Shown: positions 32,600 through 42,331, counted from the stretch's first letter. The stretch is DNA of 64,000 bases from Pseudomonas turukhanskensis (GCF_027922365.1 NZ_BSFN01000001.1:199671-263670), one strand, 5' to 3'. The notes: generated from the sequence alone by a model not told the origin. Translations and numbers: made by a program.

Positions 32600-34675
32600 A
32601 TGACTGAATTGGCGGCGGTGCCGGTGACCGCGCTCAAAGGCGTGGGCGCGGCGCTGGAAGAAAAGCTCGCGCGCGTGGGCCTGGAAAACCTCCAGGATGT
32701 GCTGTTCCACCTTCCGCTGCGCTACCAGGACCGTACCCGCGTGGTGCCCATCGGCGCCTTGCGCCCAGGCCAGGATGCCGTGGTTGAAGGCGTGGTGGCC
32801 GGCGCCGACGTGCTGATGGGCAAGCGCCGCAGCCTGCTAGTGCGCCTGCAGGACGGCAGCGGCACGCTGAGCCTGCGCTTTTACCACTTCAGCCAGGCGC
32901 AGAAAGACGGCCTTAAACGCGGCACGCAATTGCGCTGCTACGGCGAAGCGCGCCCCGGCGCTTCGGGCCTGGAAATCTATCATCCTGAATACCGCGCGCT
33001 GACGGCCGATAGCGAGGGCGGCATCGAACAAACCCTGACGCCGATCTACCCGACCACCGAAGGCCTCACCCAGCAGCGCCTGCGCCAACTCAGCGAACAG
33101 GCCCTGGCCCGCCTCGGCCCCCACAGCCTGCCCGACTGGCTGCCGGAAGAATTGGCCCGCGACTACCACTTGAGCCCGCTGGACGAAGCCATCCGCTACC
33201 TGCACCGGCCGCCGCCCGATGCCGACCTGGAAGAACTCGCCGAAGGCCGTCACTGGGCTCAGCACCGTCTGGCCTTTGAAGAGCTGCTCACCCACCAGCT
33301 CTCGTTGCAACGCCTGCGCGAAAGCCTGCGCGCGCAAGAAGCGCCACAACTGCCGAAGGCTAAAAAGCTGCCGGCCAAATTTCTGAAGAACTTAGGCTTC
33401 GCCCCCACTGGCGCGCAGCAACGCGTGGGTGCTGAAATCGCCTATGACCTCAGCCAGCCCGAGCCGATGCTGCGCCTGGTACAGGGCGATGTGGGGGCGG
33501 GCAAAACCGTGGTTGCCGCGCTGGCTGCGTTACAGGCGTTGGAAGCGGGTTATCAGGTGGCACTGATGGCGCCCACCGAGATTCTCGCCGAGCAGCACTT
33601 CATCAACTTCAAGCGCTGGCTTGAGCCGCTGGGGTTCGATGTCGCCTGGCTGGCCGGCAAACTCAAAGGCAAGGCGCGCACCGCCGCGCTGGAGCAGATC
33701 GCCGGCGGCGCGCCGATGGTGGTGGGCACCCATGCGTTGTTTCAGGATGAAGTGCAGTTCAAACGCCTGGCCTTGGTGGTGATCGACGAACAGCACCGCT
33801 TCGGCGTGCAACAGCGCCTGGCGCTGCGCAAGAAAGGCGTGGAAGGCCGCATGTGCCCGCACCAGTTGATCATGACCGCTACGCCGATTCCACGCACCCT
33901 GGCCATGAGCGCCTACGCCGACCTGGACACCTCGATCCTCGACGAACTGCCGCCCGGCCGGACGCCGGTGAACACCGTGCTGGTGGCCGACAGCCGCCGC
34001 TTCGAAGTAATCGAGCGCGTACGCTCGGCCTGCCATGAAGGTCGGCAGGCGTACTGGGTGTGCACGCTGATTGAAGAGTCTGAAGAACTCACCTGCCAGG
34101 CCGCCGAAACCACTTACGAAGACCTGTCGGCGGCGCTGGGCGGGCTTAACGTTGGCTTGATTCATGGCCGTATGAAGCCAGCGGAAAAAGCCGCGGTGAT
34201 GCAGCAATTCAAGGAAGGCGCGCTGCAGTTGCTGGTGGCGACCACGGTGATCGAAGTAGGCGTCGACGTGCCCAACTCCAGCCTGATGATTATCGAAAAC
34301 CCCGAGCGCCTGGGCCTGGCGCAATTGCACCAACTGCGCGGCCGCGTGGGCCGAGGCAGCGCCGCCAGCCATTGCGTGCTGCTCTATCACCCGCCGCTGT
34401 CGCAGCTAGGCCGTGAACGCCTGGGCATCATGCGCGAGACCAGCGATGGCTTTGTAATTGCCGAAAAAGATCTGGAGCTACGCGGCCCAGGTGAGATGCT
34501 CGGCACCCGGCAAACCGGCTTGCTGCAATTCAAGGTGGCAGACCTCATGCGCGACGCCGACCTGTTGCCCGCTGTGCGTGATGCGGCGCAGGCGCTGCTG
34601 GCGCGCTGGCCTCAGCATGTAAGCCCGTTGCTCGAGCGCTGGCTGCGCCACGGCCAGCAATACGGACAAGTGTGA
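32600..34675 (+). CDS. recG: ATP-dependent DNA helicase RecG
   Basis: Branch-migrates Holliday junctions and regresses stalled forks. 691 aa. The N-terminal wedge/OB domain (~60-150) includes HLPLRYQDRTRVVPIGALRPGQ. Helicase motifs follow: Walker A LVQGDVGAGKTVVAAL, MAPTEILAEQH, DEQH box in VVIDEQHRFGVQQR, TATPIPRTLAMS, and LLVATTVIEVGVDVPN with LHQLRGRVGRG in the second RecA-like lobe. All motifs look intact. It is co-transcribed with oxyR. Confidence 0.97.
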   Translation: MTELAAVPVTALKGVGAALEEKLARVGLENLQDVLFHLPLRYQDRTRVVPIGALRPGQDAVVEGVVAGADVLMGKRRSLLVRLQDGSGTLSLRFYHFSQAQKDGLKRGTQLRCYGEARPGASGLEIYHPEYRALTADSEGGIEQTLTPIYPTTEGLTQQRLRQLSEQALARLGPHSLPDWLPEELARDYHLSPLDEAIRYLHRPPPDADLEELAEGRHWAQHRLAFEELLTHQLSLQRLRESLRAQEAPQLPKAKKLPAKFLKNLGFAPTGAQQRVGAEIAYDLSQPEPMLRLVQGDVGAGKTVVAALAALQALEAGYQVALMAPTEILAEQHFINFKRWLEPLGFDVAWLAGKLKGKARTAALEQIAGGAPMVVGTHALFQDEVQFKRLALVVIDEQHRFGVQQRLALRKKGVEGRMCPHQLIMTATPIPRTLAMSAYADLDTSILDELPPGRTPVNTVLVADSRRFEVIERVRSACHEGRQAYWVCTLIEESEELTCQAAETTYEDLSAALGGLNVGLIHGRMKPAEKAAVMQQFKEGALQLLVATTVIEVGVDVPNSSLMIIENPERLGLAQLHQLRGRVGRGSAASHCVLLYHPPLSQLGRERLGIMRETSDGFVIAEKDLELRGPGEMLGTRQTGLLQFKVADLMRDADLLPAVRDAAQALLARWPQHVSPLLERWLRHGQQYGQV

Positions 34676-34764
34676 CGCGCCTCACAAACGCCCGTCGGGT
34701 GACCGGTCAGTCATAATGCCGGCTGGTTATACTCGGGCCAAACCTTCGCACCGGACGCACGCTC

Positions 34765-36165
34765 ATGACGGAAGTAGCCCTCGCCACCGATACCTCGCCA
34801 CAACCGCCGACGGTGATTCTGCAGTTACTCGACAAGCTCAGCGTTCCCTACCAGGTTTGCTACGAACAACCCAAGTTGGCCCTGGCCCAGCGCGTACAGG
34901 CCGTACTGCTGGATGACGCCATCGGCGCCCTGCTGGTGCTCTACCCCCACAGCCAACTGCTGGACCTCAACCGCCTCGCCGAACTGACCGGCCGCAAACT
35001 CGCTGCGGTAAAACCCGAACGCCAGGAACGCATGCTCGCCAAGCACAGCCTCACCCTGCTGCCGGCTTTGCCACCGTTGACCAGCTCGCCGTGCCTGTAT
35101 GACGAACAACTGCTGTTGGCGCCGACCCTGGTGATCGAATCCGGCCAGGCCGGCGTGTTGTTGGAAATCCCCCGTGATGCGTACAAAACCCTGCTCGGCA
35201 AAGCCAGCGCTGCACGCTTTGGCGAGCCGCTGAGCGGCATTCGCCCGAACCTCGATCGCCCGGATGACGACCGCGCGGAAATCACCCAGGCCGTGCAAGC
35301 GTTCACCGCGCGCCGCATTCAGCAGCGCCTGGAAGAAACCATCGAAATCCCGCCGCTGCCGGAAACTGCGCAGAAGATCATCAAACTGCGCGTCGACCCC
35401 GATGCCACCGTCGATGACATCACCGGCGTGGTGGAAACCGACCCGGCCCTGGCCGCACAAGTGGTGAGCTGGGCGGCATCGCCGTACTACGCCGCGCCCG
35501 GCAAGATCCGCTCGGTAGAAGACGCCATCGTGCGGGTACTGGGCTTCGACTTGGTGATCAACCTGGCCCTGGGCCTGGCGCTGGGTAAAACCCTGGCCCT
35601 GCCCAAAGACCAACCGCAACAGGCCACTCCGTACTGGCACCAGGCGATCTACACCGCCGCCGTGATCGAAGGCCTGACCCGCGCCATGCCGCGCGCGCAG
35701 CGTCCGGAAGCCGGCCTGACGTACCTCGCCGGGCTGCTGCACAACTTCGGTTATCTGGTGCTGGCTCATGTGTTCCCACCGCACTTCTCCCTGATCTGCC
35801 GCCACCTGGAAGTGAATCCGCACCTGGACCACAGCTATATCGAGCAGCACCTGCTGGGTATCACCCGCGAGCAAATCGGTTCGTGGCTGATGCGCTTCTG
35901 GGACATGCCCGACGAGCTGGCCACCGCGCTGCGTTTCCAGCACGACCCGGACTACGAAGGCGCCCATTCGGCCTACCCAAATCTGGTGTGCCTGGCGGTG
36001 CGCTTGCTGCGCAACCGTGGCATCGGCTCCGGCCCGCAGACCGAGATTCCGCAAGCGCTGTTCGACCGTCTCGGCATCTCCCGCGAGAAAGCCAACGACG
36101 CGATCAACAAGGTGCTGGAAGCAGAAACGGCCCTGCGCGAACTGGCGTCGCAGTTCCACGCCTGA
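34765..36165 (+). CDS. YbaK/EbsC-like domain fused to HDOD domain
   Basis: 466 aa with two modules. Residues ~15-165 resemble the YbaK/EbsC aminoacyl-tRNA deacylase fold (LLDKLSVPYQVCYEQPKLALAQRVQAVLLDD ... NRLAELTGRKLAAV). Residues ~190-395 are an HDOD domain (PPLPETAQKIIKLRVDPDATVDDITGVVETDPALAAQVV; LTYLAGLLHNFGYLVLAHVFP). HDOD proteins are signalling relatives of HD phosphohydrolases that usually lack catalysis. The metal-binding residues of HD enzymes are mostly missing here. The role is unknown; a gene of this type follows recG in other pseudomonads. Confidence 0.85.
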   Translation: MTEVALATDTSPQPPTVILQLLDKLSVPYQVCYEQPKLALAQRVQAVLLDDAIGALLVLYPHSQLLDLNRLAELTGRKLAAVKPERQERMLAKHSLTLLPALPPLTSSPCLYDEQLLLAPTLVIESGQAGVLLEIPRDAYKTLLGKASAARFGEPLSGIRPNLDRPDDDRAEITQAVQAFTARRIQQRLEETIEIPPLPETAQKIIKLRVDPDATVDDITGVVETDPALAAQVVSWAASPYYAAPGKIRSVEDAIVRVLGFDLVINLALGLALGKTLALPKDQPQQATPYWHQAIYTAAVIEGLTRAMPRAQRPEAGLTYLAGLLHNFGYLVLAHVFPPHFSLICRHLEVNPHLDHSYIEQHLLGITREQIGSWLMRFWDMPDELATALRFQHDPDYEGAHSAYPNLVCLAVRLLRNRGIGSGPQTEIPQALFDRLGISREKANDAINKVLEAETALRELASQFHA

Positions 36166-36179
36166 TTGCTGGTTGCACT

Positions 36180-36209
36180 AAAAAGGCGCCTCACGGCGCC
36201 TTTTCTTTT
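36180..36209 (+). terminator. rho-independent terminator after the HDOD gene
   Basis: AAAAAGGCGCC TCA CGGCGCCTTTTCTTTT gives a compact GC stem with flanking A and T runs, 14 bp after the stop. Confidence 0.85.
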
Positions 36210-36215
36210 GCTGGT

Positions 36216-36294
36216 GCAGGGTGTGCTGTGTGCAACGTTGCGATCAGCCCTAAGCGCGTGGTGCGCGGACCGAACGCGGACCGGCACACCCTAC
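36216..36294. repeat. dispersed inverted repeat, GTAGGGTGTGC family (copy 2, diverged)
   Basis: It starts GCAGGGTGTGCTG and ends GGCACACCCTAC, with a decayed middle (GTGGTGCGCGGACCGAACGCGGACC). It lies between a terminator and the 3' end of the leftward gene at 36300. Here the gene's stop is 6 bp beyond the repeat. Confidence 0.7.
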
Positions 36295-36299
36295 AAAAC

Positions 36300-37040
36300 C
36301 TATTTAAGAGCAGCGCGGCGATCGGCAAATACGGCGGGCAACTCCTTCACCGCCGCCGTCAGCAACTGATTCACCGGGGCCTGTTCATACAGCGCGGCAT
36401 AGTCGGTCAACTCGCCACTGGGCATCTGCCGGTAGGCGTAGAGCATAAAAGACTCCACCGCCTTCGCGCTGGAGTCGCGCAGCGGCTCCACTTGTTTGGC
36501 CGTGGCGCTCGCCAGTTTCTCTTCACTGAGGTCCTGCCCTTTGGCCCGCAGCGCCAGCAGGGCCTGGGTCTTGCCCACTTCGTAACGCAGCAATGTAGCC
36601 AATTCGGTGGTGTGCGCGGCCTTGTCCAGACGGCGCACCAGCGCTATCCGGTCGGCGCGCGGCGGTTTACTGCTCAGTTGCTCACGGTAGGTGGCCAAAC
36701 CCGTGCCGCCGTCGCCTTCACCCACGCCACGCTCGGCCACGGTAAAGCGCTCGGCCAAGGGGCTTTCCAGCACCTTGGTGGCCTGCTCGACCTGCTCGGC
36801 CGTCAGCTTCGGCGCCAGCCGTTTGCCCAGGTCGGCGCACAGGGCGTCGGCGCTGAATGCCTTCGCCACTTTCTTCTGTTGAGCCTCGGCCAGGCCCTGC
36901 TGAATCAGCGGGCCGCTCTGCTCACATAACAGGCGAATGCCGGCGAGTTCAAAGACGTGCTCAAACGCGGCGGGTTTGCTTGGTTCGGCCAACGCTTGCG
37001 AGGTCAGAAAAACCAGGGAAACAACGAGAGGAAGACGCAT
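36300..37040 (-). CDS. exported protein, DUF2059-like
   Basis: A 246-aa protein. The start at 37040 (MRLPLVVSLVFLTSQALA) gives a clear signal peptide cleaved before EPSKPAAF. The rest is helical with two cysteines (LLCEQSG, ALCADLGK). The segment ESFMLYAYRQMPSGELTDYAALYEQAP resembles the DUF2059 core. It is likely periplasmic. The neighbourhood (between the HDOD gene and hup) is conserved in pseudomonads as I recall. Function unknown. Confidence 0.75.
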   Translation of the reverse strand: MRLPLVVSLVFLTSQALAEPSKPAAFEHVFELAGIRLLCEQSGPLIQQGLAEAQQKKVAKAFSADALCADLGKRLAPKLTAEQVEQATKVLESPLAERFTVAERGVGEGDGGTGLATYREQLSSKPPRADRIALVRRLDKAAHTTELATLLRYEVGKTQALLALRAKGQDLSEEKLASATAKQVEPLRDSSAKAVESFMLYAYRQMPSGELTDYAALYEQAPVNQLLTAAVKELPAVFADRRAALK

Positions 37041-37119
37041 GGCTGGGATTCCAAAAAGACTCATCCCAGCCTAGCGGAAGCGCGGTGCAGCCACCAGCGG
37101 CCACACCACGCAGCGCGAA

Positions 37120-37515
37120 CTAGGCAGCTTTCTTGTCAGCGGCTTTTTTCTTCTTGGGCATGATGTATTTGGTCAGGCCCTGGAACCAGATCACCAGTGC
37201 CGGGTTGCCCTGAATCTGGATGTCCTTGTTCTGAATGCCCTGCATAAACGCCAGCTGCTTGTTCTTGGCGTTCATGGTGGCAAACCCGTAATCGGCATCT
37301 TTGAAGCCCAGGGCAAAGTCCGGCTGGGTGGCGGTGCCACGCTTGCTGGTCAGGCGCTGGTTTTTGACGATGAAGTGACGAGCAACCTTGCCGTCGAGGG
37401 TGTGCAGTTGGAACACCAGATCACGGCCTTCGAGTTGCTGCTGAAACTGGGGATTGGTCTGACTGGCCTTGGCCATCATGCGGCCCAGCATCCAGAGGAG
37501 AAAACGAAATTTCAT
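37120..37515 (-). CDS. small SCP2-like protein
   Basis: 131 aa from ATG 37515 (MKFRFLLWMLGRMMAKAS). The pattern LVFQLHTLDGKVARHFIVKNQRL then PDFALGFKDADYGFATMNAKNKQLAFMQGIQNKDIQIQGNPALVIWFQGL resembles an SCP2 sterol/lipid-binding fold. The C-terminus is very basic (MPKKKKAADKKAA). Probably cytoplasmic and lipid-associated (inference). No partner is evident. Confidence 0.7.
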   Translation of the reverse strand: MKFRFLLWMLGRMMAKASQTNPQFQQQLEGRDLVFQLHTLDGKVARHFIVKNQRLTSKRGTATQPDFALGFKDADYGFATMNAKNKQLAFMQGIQNKDIQIQGNPALVIWFQGLTKYIMPKKKKAADKKAA

Positions 37516-37711
37516 GCGCGCTGGCCTCACCTAACAATGGGAACGGCTGATTGGATAGCGGCGCATTGTAGCGGGATATGGAGAGGACTACAGCCAGTCT
37601 TTAGCTAGGTTTTTGCGGGGATTTGTAGCGATTGTGCAGCGAACGGCGGGATTGTCCGACACGTTGCGCAGTTGTGCGCCCGGAGCCATTTCAGCCCCGG
37701 GCGTACGCGGC

Positions 37712-37984
37712 TCAGTTCACGGCGTCTTTCAGGGATTTACCTGGTTTGAACGCAACCGTGTTGCTGGCTTTGATTTTTACCGGCTCGCCGGTTTGTGGGT
37801 TTTTGCCGGTACGGGCACCACGGTGACGCTGTACGAACGTGCCGAAGCCCACCAGCGTTACGCTGTCCTTGCGGTTCAGGGCGGAAGTGATTTCTTCCAG
37901 CACAGCGTTGAGTACACGATTGGCTTGATCTTTAGTCAGATCAGCATGCTCCGCGATGGCCGCGGCTAGTTCCGGTTTACGCAT
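37712..37984 (-). CDS. hupA: HU-family nucleoid DNA-binding protein
   Basis: A 90-aa histone-like protein that bends DNA. The start at 37984 (MRKPELAAAIAEHADLTKDQ) is the usual HU opening. The signature VGFGTFVQRHRGARTGKNPQTGEPVKIKASNTVAFKPGKSL covers the DNA-binding arms. The long upstream reading in the same frame is not coding. The symbol follows the P. putida gene beside the rubredoxins, from memory; one of several HU paralogues in the genus. Confidence 0.95.
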   Translation of the reverse strand: MRKPELAAAIAEHADLTKDQANRVLNAVLEEITSALNRKDSVTLVGFGTFVQRHRGARTGKNPQTGEPVKIKASNTVAFKPGKSLKDAVN

Positions 37985-38172
37985 AAAAAAGCCCCTTAGA
38001 CGGTTTTTTGTTTTTGTGTCCGTGCTGCCAACCAGCAGCGCTATAAGGCGCCGCAACAGCTCTGCGCTGCGGCAGACCCGGGGGAGAATGGCACGCTCCA
38101 GAGAGGCGCGCCAGTCGTGCGCAGCAGTTTTACCGGGCAACTTCGTGATTTATCCGACAGAACGGATGCCAT

Positions 38173-39321
38173 TCACGCCAAAAGCGCAGGAAGCTCCTTA
38201 TTGAGCGCTAATTTATCCTGCACGGCCGTTCCGGTGAGGGCGTAGCCCAGCAGCCGGCCATCTGCATCGCGGCACAGCGCCTTGATATCGGCGCCGCTGC
38301 CTTCTACCTGCCATTCACCATTGGTGCCACGCGGCGGCGGCGAGACCACCACAGGGCACGCCGGGGTTTTAACCTGCACCGGCATGGCGCCATAGGTGAC
38401 AGCGGTCGGGTTGCCGGCCAGGGTTTGCGCCAGGGCGCGGGCGCAGGTCATCAGCGGCATTACGTAGAGCAGGTTGAGGCCATCGACTTCAGCACAGTCG
38501 CCCAAGGCAAAGATATTGGCGTGGGAGGTACGCAGCTGGCGGTCCACCACCACGCCGCGGTTGATGGTCAGGCCGGCGGCGGAGGCCAGATCGGTGCGCG
38601 GGCGCAAGCCGACCGCCGACACCACCACATCGCACTTCACCACATCGCCGTCGGACAGGTGCGCTTGCAACCCATCAGCGCTGCGTTGCAGGCTGGCCAA
38701 TACCGGCCCCAAGTGGAAACGCGCACCCAAGCCCTCCAGACCGGCCTGTACCGCAGCGGCAGCAGCCGGGTGCAGCAAGCCCGGCATCACCTGCTCGCAC
38801 GGCGCCACCAACTCGACGCTGTAGCCGCCGGCCGAGAGGTCATTGGCAAATTCACAGCCAATAAGGCCGGCACCCAGCACCAGCACGCGCTTTTTGCCGT
38901 TGGCGGCGGCACGAAAACGCGCGTAATCCTCCAGATCATTGATCGGGAATACCGCATCAGCGCCGTCGCCTTCGACCGGCACCCGAATGGTTTCAGCGCC
39001 CCAGGCCAGCACCAGATCGCGGTACTCAACCGCCTCTTCACCGATCCACAAACGCTTGTGGCCAGGATCGATGCCGGTGATGCGGGTATGGGTGCGGATC
39101 TCGGCCTTGAGCTGGTCGGCCATGGCGCCGGGTTCGGCCATGCTCAGGCCATCGGCGTCCTTGTTCTTGCCAAAGCCGGTGGACAGCATCGGCTTGGAAT
39201 AGGAGCGGCCGTCGTCGGCGGTTATCAGCAGCAGCGGGGTCTGGGCATCGAGTTTGCGAAACTCCTTGGCCACGTTGTAACCGGCCAGGCCGGTGCCGAT
39301 GATCACCACGGGTGCAGACAT
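38173..39321 (-). CDS. rubB: rubredoxin-NAD(+) reductase
   Basis: A FAD flavoprotein of 382 aa that passes electrons from NADH to rubredoxin. Two dinucleotide-binding motifs are seen: [18 protein letters not shown] at the N-terminus (FAD) and [28 protein letters not shown] near residue 147 (NADH). [14 protein letters not shown] is the FAD-binding Asp motif near residue 275. Two rubredoxin genes lie just upstream on the same strand, forming a complete electron-transfer set. Confidence 0.95.
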   Translation of the reverse strand: MSAPVVIIGTGLAGYNVAKEFRKLDAQTPLLLITADDGRSYSKPMLSTGFGKNKDADGLSMAEPGAMADQLKAEIRTHTRITGIDPGHKRLWIGEEAVEYRDLVLAWGAETIRVPVEGDGADAVFPINDLEDYARFRAAANGKKRVLVLGAGLIGCEFANDLSAGGYSVELVAPCEQVMPGLLHPAAAAAVQAGLEGLGARFHLGPVLASLQRSADGLQAHLSDGDVVKCDVVVSAVGLRPRTDLASAAGLTINRGVVVDRQLRTSHANIFALGDCAEVDGLNLLYVMPLMTCARALAQTLAGNPTAVTYGAMPVQVKTPACPVVVSPPPRGTNGEWQVEGSGADIKALCRDADGRLLGYALTGTAVQDKLALNKELPALLA

Positions 39322-39403
39322 GACTCACTCCTGAAAACGTACAGAGGCCGGCGCCAGAGAGCGCTGCCGAAGAATTGGAATTAGCGAATTACTTATGGCT
39401 GAA

Positions 39404-39571
39404 TCAGCCGATTTCGATCATCTCGAAATCCAGTTTGCCGACGCCGCAGTCCGGGCACAGCCAGTCTTCCGGCACATCTTCCCAGCGCGTTCCGGGAGCG
39501 ATGCCGTCGTCCGGCCAGCCCAGCGCTTCGTCATAGATAAAGCCACACACCACACATTGCCATTTGCGCAT
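39404..39571 (-). CDS. rubA2: rubredoxin
   Basis: A 55-aa iron protein with two Cys pairs, CVVCG near residue 6 and CPDCG near 39, that hold one FeS4 iron. Flanking aromatic and acidic residues ([27 protein letters not shown]) are standard. It is close to the rubredoxin at 39737-39904 (most positions identical). It lies 82 bp upstream of the reductase gene. Confidence 0.96.
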   Translation of the reverse strand: MRKWQCVVCGFIYDEALGWPDDGIAPGTRWEDVPEDWLCPDCGVGKLDFEMIEIG

Positions 39572-39692
39572 CACGGTTCACCCCTGGGGGCCAAATGTGC
39601 CAGCGACCCTACCGCAATTGCCTGGCAAGGCCAATAACCCAAGGCGTCAGCCAGCCCATGGTTTGGCGTGTATGGCCGGATGCAGAAACGAC

Positions 39693-39716
39693 AACGGCGA
39701 CCCGAGGGTCGCCGTT
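39693..39716 (-). terminator. hairpin between the two rubredoxin genes
   Basis: AACGGCGACCC / GGGTCGCCGTT forms an 11-bp stem 20 bp past the stop of the upstream rubredoxin. The leftward T content is modest (GTCGTTT). It may attenuate read-through between the two copies. Confidence 0.5.
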
Positions 39717-39736
39717 GGTAAATACCTACGCGTGAA

Positions 39737-39904
39737 TCAAGCGATTTCGATCATCTCGAAATCCAGCTTGCCAACGCCGCAGTCCGGGCACAGCCAGTCT
39801 TCCGGCACGTCTTGCCAGAGGGTGCCGGCGGCGATGCCTTCATCCGGCCAACCCAGGCTTTCGTCGTAAATCAGGCCACAGACCACACATTGCCACTTTT
39901 TCAT
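39737..39904 (-). CDS. rubA1: rubredoxin (upstream copy)
   Basis: 55 aa, [20 protein letters not shown] with CVVCG and CPDCG iron-binding pairs. It is a tandem paralogue of the 39404-39571 gene; the two proteins share the C-terminal core [19 protein letters not shown]. In P. aeruginosa two such rubredoxins support alkane hydroxylases, but no hydroxylase is in this window. Confidence 0.96.
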   Translation of the reverse strand: MKKWQCVVCGLIYDESLGWPDEGIAAGTLWQDVPEDWLCPDCGVGKLDFEMIEIA

Positions 39905-40056
39905 TTTGCTACTACCTCAATTCTTCAGGCTGCTCATCAGGCTACTGGGCACAGCGGTCGATGATTGAAAATGCCGCCAGGCTCCCCCGGCTTTGTACTG
40001 ATCGAAGCGTTGGTAATCAAGCACCTTCCGGCACTTCCGTGCTTTAGCTGGGTGCT

Positions 40057-40722
40057 TTACGCGTAAGCGTACTCACCTCCGCGCTCCAAAGCCCGCTGAT
40101 AAGCGGGACGAGCATGGATACGGTCGAGAAAGGCCTTTAGCTTCGGCCGGCTGGCATCCAGGCCGGCGCGCGAGGCGGCGGCCTCCAACGGAAAACTCAT
40201 CTGAATATCGGCAGCACTGAAGGTATCGCCGGCAAACCACTCGCTTTTGTTCAGCTCAGCTTCAAGGTAGTCGAGGGTCTGGCGCAGCTGCGGGTTGATA
40301 TAGGTGCCCTTCATCTTGCTGGAGATGCCACGGGCGATGGGTTTGATAAAGAACGGCATCGGCGCCCGCTCAAGCGTATCGAACACCAGCTTGAGCAACA
40401 GCGGCGGCATGGCCGAGCCTTCGGCAAAATGCAGCCAATAGGTGCAGCGCAAGCGTTCGGGCGAACCCTCGGCGGGCAGCAGGTGCGGGCCGTAGCGGCC
40501 GGCGAGGTATTCGATGATGGCGCCGGATTCAGCCAGGGTCAGGTCGCCATCGGTGATCACCGGCGATTTGCCCAAGGGGTGCACGGCGCGCAGCTCGGGC
40601 GGCGCCAGCATGGTCTTGGGGTCGCGCTGGTAGCGCTTGATCTCGTACTCGGCGCCGACTTCTTCCAGCAACCAGAGAATGCGCTGCGAGCGCGAGTTGT
40701 TCAGGTGGTGAACGGTGATCAT
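40057..40722 (-). CDS. glutathione S-transferase
   Basis: A 221-aa GST from ATG 40722 (MITVHHLNNSRSQRILWLLEE). The thioredoxin-fold N-terminal domain carries a Ser in NNSRSQR as likely glutathione-activating residue, the cis-Pro motif HPLGKSPVI and the ESGAIIEYLA glutathione gamma-Glu site. The all-helical C-terminal domain includes GDTFSAADIQMSFPLEA. Substrate unknown. It is divergent from ubiC. Confidence 0.92.
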   Translation of the reverse strand: MITVHHLNNSRSQRILWLLEEVGAEYEIKRYQRDPKTMLAPPELRAVHPLGKSPVITDGDLTLAESGAIIEYLAGRYGPHLLPAEGSPERLRCTYWLHFAEGSAMPPLLLKLVFDTLERAPMPFFIKPIARGISSKMKGTYINPQLRQTLDYLEAELNKSEWFAGDTFSAADIQMSFPLEAAASRAGLDASRPKLKAFLDRIHARPAYQRALERGGEYAYA

Positions 40723-40830
40723 GGGGCGCTCCGTGGAGGTTGTTATCAACTGTCCGGACGTTAGCGCGCCACGGGCAAAAAGGCCAAACATGCTAAGCTC
40801 GCCGCCCCGTTCGCCGCCGATGTCTTTGCC

Positions 40831-41379
40831 GTGCCGCACGCCTCTTTCGCCGATACCGCTACCTGGCTCACCGCCGCCGAGCTGCAACCCGCGCCGTCTG
40901 AAACGCTGCTCGACTGGTTGTTCGATGACGGCTCGCTGACTCGCCGCCTCATCGCCCTGTCCAACGACGCCTTCAGCGTCACGCCCCTTAACGAAAGCTG
41001 GCAGACCTTGCGCAGCGACGAATGCCAGGCGCTGAACGTGCGTGAAGGCAGCGTCGGCTGGGTGCGCGAAGTGTTTTTGCGTGGCCATGGCCAGCCTTGG
41101 GTATTTGCCCGCAGCGTGGCAACGCGCAGCCAGTTGATCGACTCCGACCTGCATATGGACGAACTGGGCAGCCGCTCGCTGGGCGAACTGCTGTTCAGCG
41201 ACCAGGCCTTTAGCCGTGGCTCGATGCAGGTGTGCCGTTATCCACAGCACTGGCTGCCGACCGAGGTCAGCGCCGCCGAGCTGTGGGCGCGTCGTTCCTG
41301 CTTTAGCCGCGATGGCTTGAGCGTGCTGGTGGCTGAAGTATTTTTGCCGCCTCTGTGGACCGCCGCCGGCGCCCTATAA
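40831..41379 (+). CDS. ubiC: chorismate lyase (chorismate-pyruvate lyase)
   Basis: Makes 4-hydroxybenzoate, the first step of ubiquinone synthesis. 182 aa from GTG 40831 (VPHASFADTATWL); upstream ATGs are in other frames. Family features: the LLDWLFDDGSLTRRLI stretch, REGSVGWVREVFLRGHGQPWVFARSV, LGELLF and ELWARRSCFSRDGLSVLVAEVFLP at the end. The Arg and Glu product-binding residues are within these. It is directly followed by ubiA, the next enzyme. Confidence 0.93.
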   Translation: MPHASFADTATWLTAAELQPAPSETLLDWLFDDGSLTRRLIALSNDAFSVTPLNESWQTLRSDECQALNVREGSVGWVREVFLRGHGQPWVFARSVATRSQLIDSDLHMDELGSRSLGELLFSDQAFSRGSMQVCRYPQHWLPTEVSAAELWARRSCFSRDGLSVLVAEVFLPPLWTAAGAL

Positions 41380-41426
41380 TCGCCCCATTCGCCTAGCCCG
41401 CCTCCTGCCAGAAGGAACCGCGCTCG

Positions 41427-42317
41427 ATGTACATCCGCCTGCTGCAATCGCTCAACCGCATTCACCCGCGCGCCTTCGACTTTATCCAGTTGATGCGCCT
41501 GGAGCGCCCCATCGGTATTTACCTGCTGTTGTGGCCGACGCTGTGGGCACTGTGGATTGCCGCCAAGGGCGTGCCGTCACTGGGCAATCTGCTGATCTTC
41601 GTGCTCGGCGTGATTCTGATGCGCTCGGCCGGCTGCGTGATCAACGACTACGCCGACCGCAACTTCGACGGCCACGTGGCCCGCACCAAGGGCCGGCCGC
41701 TGGCCACCGGCAAGGTCAGCCCGAAAGAGGCGTTGATTCTGTTCGCCGTACTGGTGGCGCTGAGTTTTATTCTGGTGCTGTTCACCAACCTCACCACCAT
41801 CCTGATGTCATTCGGCGCCCTGGCGATTGCCGCCACCTACCCCTTTATGAAGCGCTTTACCTTCTACCCGCAGGTGGTACTGGGCGCGGCCTTTTCTTGG
41901 GGCATGCCGATGGCCTTTACCGCGCAAACCGGTGAAGTACCGCCCGCCGCCTGGCTGCTGTTTCTCGCCAACATCGTGTGGACCGTCGGCTACGACACGT
42001 ATTACGCCATGGCCGACCGCGAAGACGATCTGAAGATCGGGGTAAAATCCACCGCCATCCTCTTTGGCGACGCCGACCGGGTGATCATCCTTACCCTGCA
42101 AGGCATCGCCCTGCTCTGCCTGGCCCTGGCCGGTGCGCGTTTTGCGATGGGCATCTGGTTCCTGCTCGGCCTGTTGGTGGCCGCGGGCTGCTTTGCCTGG
42201 GAGTTCTGGAGCACCCGCCATCGCGAGCCGCAGGTGTGCCTGGCCGCGTTCCTTCACAACCATTGGGCGGGGTTGGCGATTCTGCTGGGTATTGCGCTGG
42301 ACTTCGCGGTTCGCTGA
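41427..42317 (+). CDS. ubiA: 4-hydroxybenzoate polyprenyltransferase
   Basis: Attaches the polyprenyl chain to 4-hydroxybenzoate. A 296-aa integral membrane enzyme with about eight hydrophobic segments. Both Mg-diphosphate motifs are present: [20 protein letters not shown] (NDxxDxxxD) near residue 72 and [17 protein letters not shown] near 190. It is in a ubiC-ubiA operon. Confidence 0.96.
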   Translation: MYIRLLQSLNRIHPRAFDFIQLMRLERPIGIYLLLWPTLWALWIAAKGVPSLGNLLIFVLGVILMRSAGCVINDYADRNFDGHVARTKGRPLATGKVSPKEALILFAVLVALSFILVLFTNLTTILMSFGALAIAATYPFMKRFTFYPQVVLGAAFSWGMPMAFTAQTGEVPPAAWLLFLANIVWTVGYDTYYAMADREDDLKIGVKSTAILFGDADRVIILTLQGIALLCLALAGARFAMGIWFLLGLLVAAGCFAWEFWSTRHREPQVCLAAFLHNHWAGLAILLGIALDFAVR

Positions 42318-42331
42318 GGCATTGCGTCGGT

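Noticed and set aside
37985..38140. Extended N-terminus of the HU protein
   Set aside because: The 52 extra residues have no family match; HU starts at MRKPEL.
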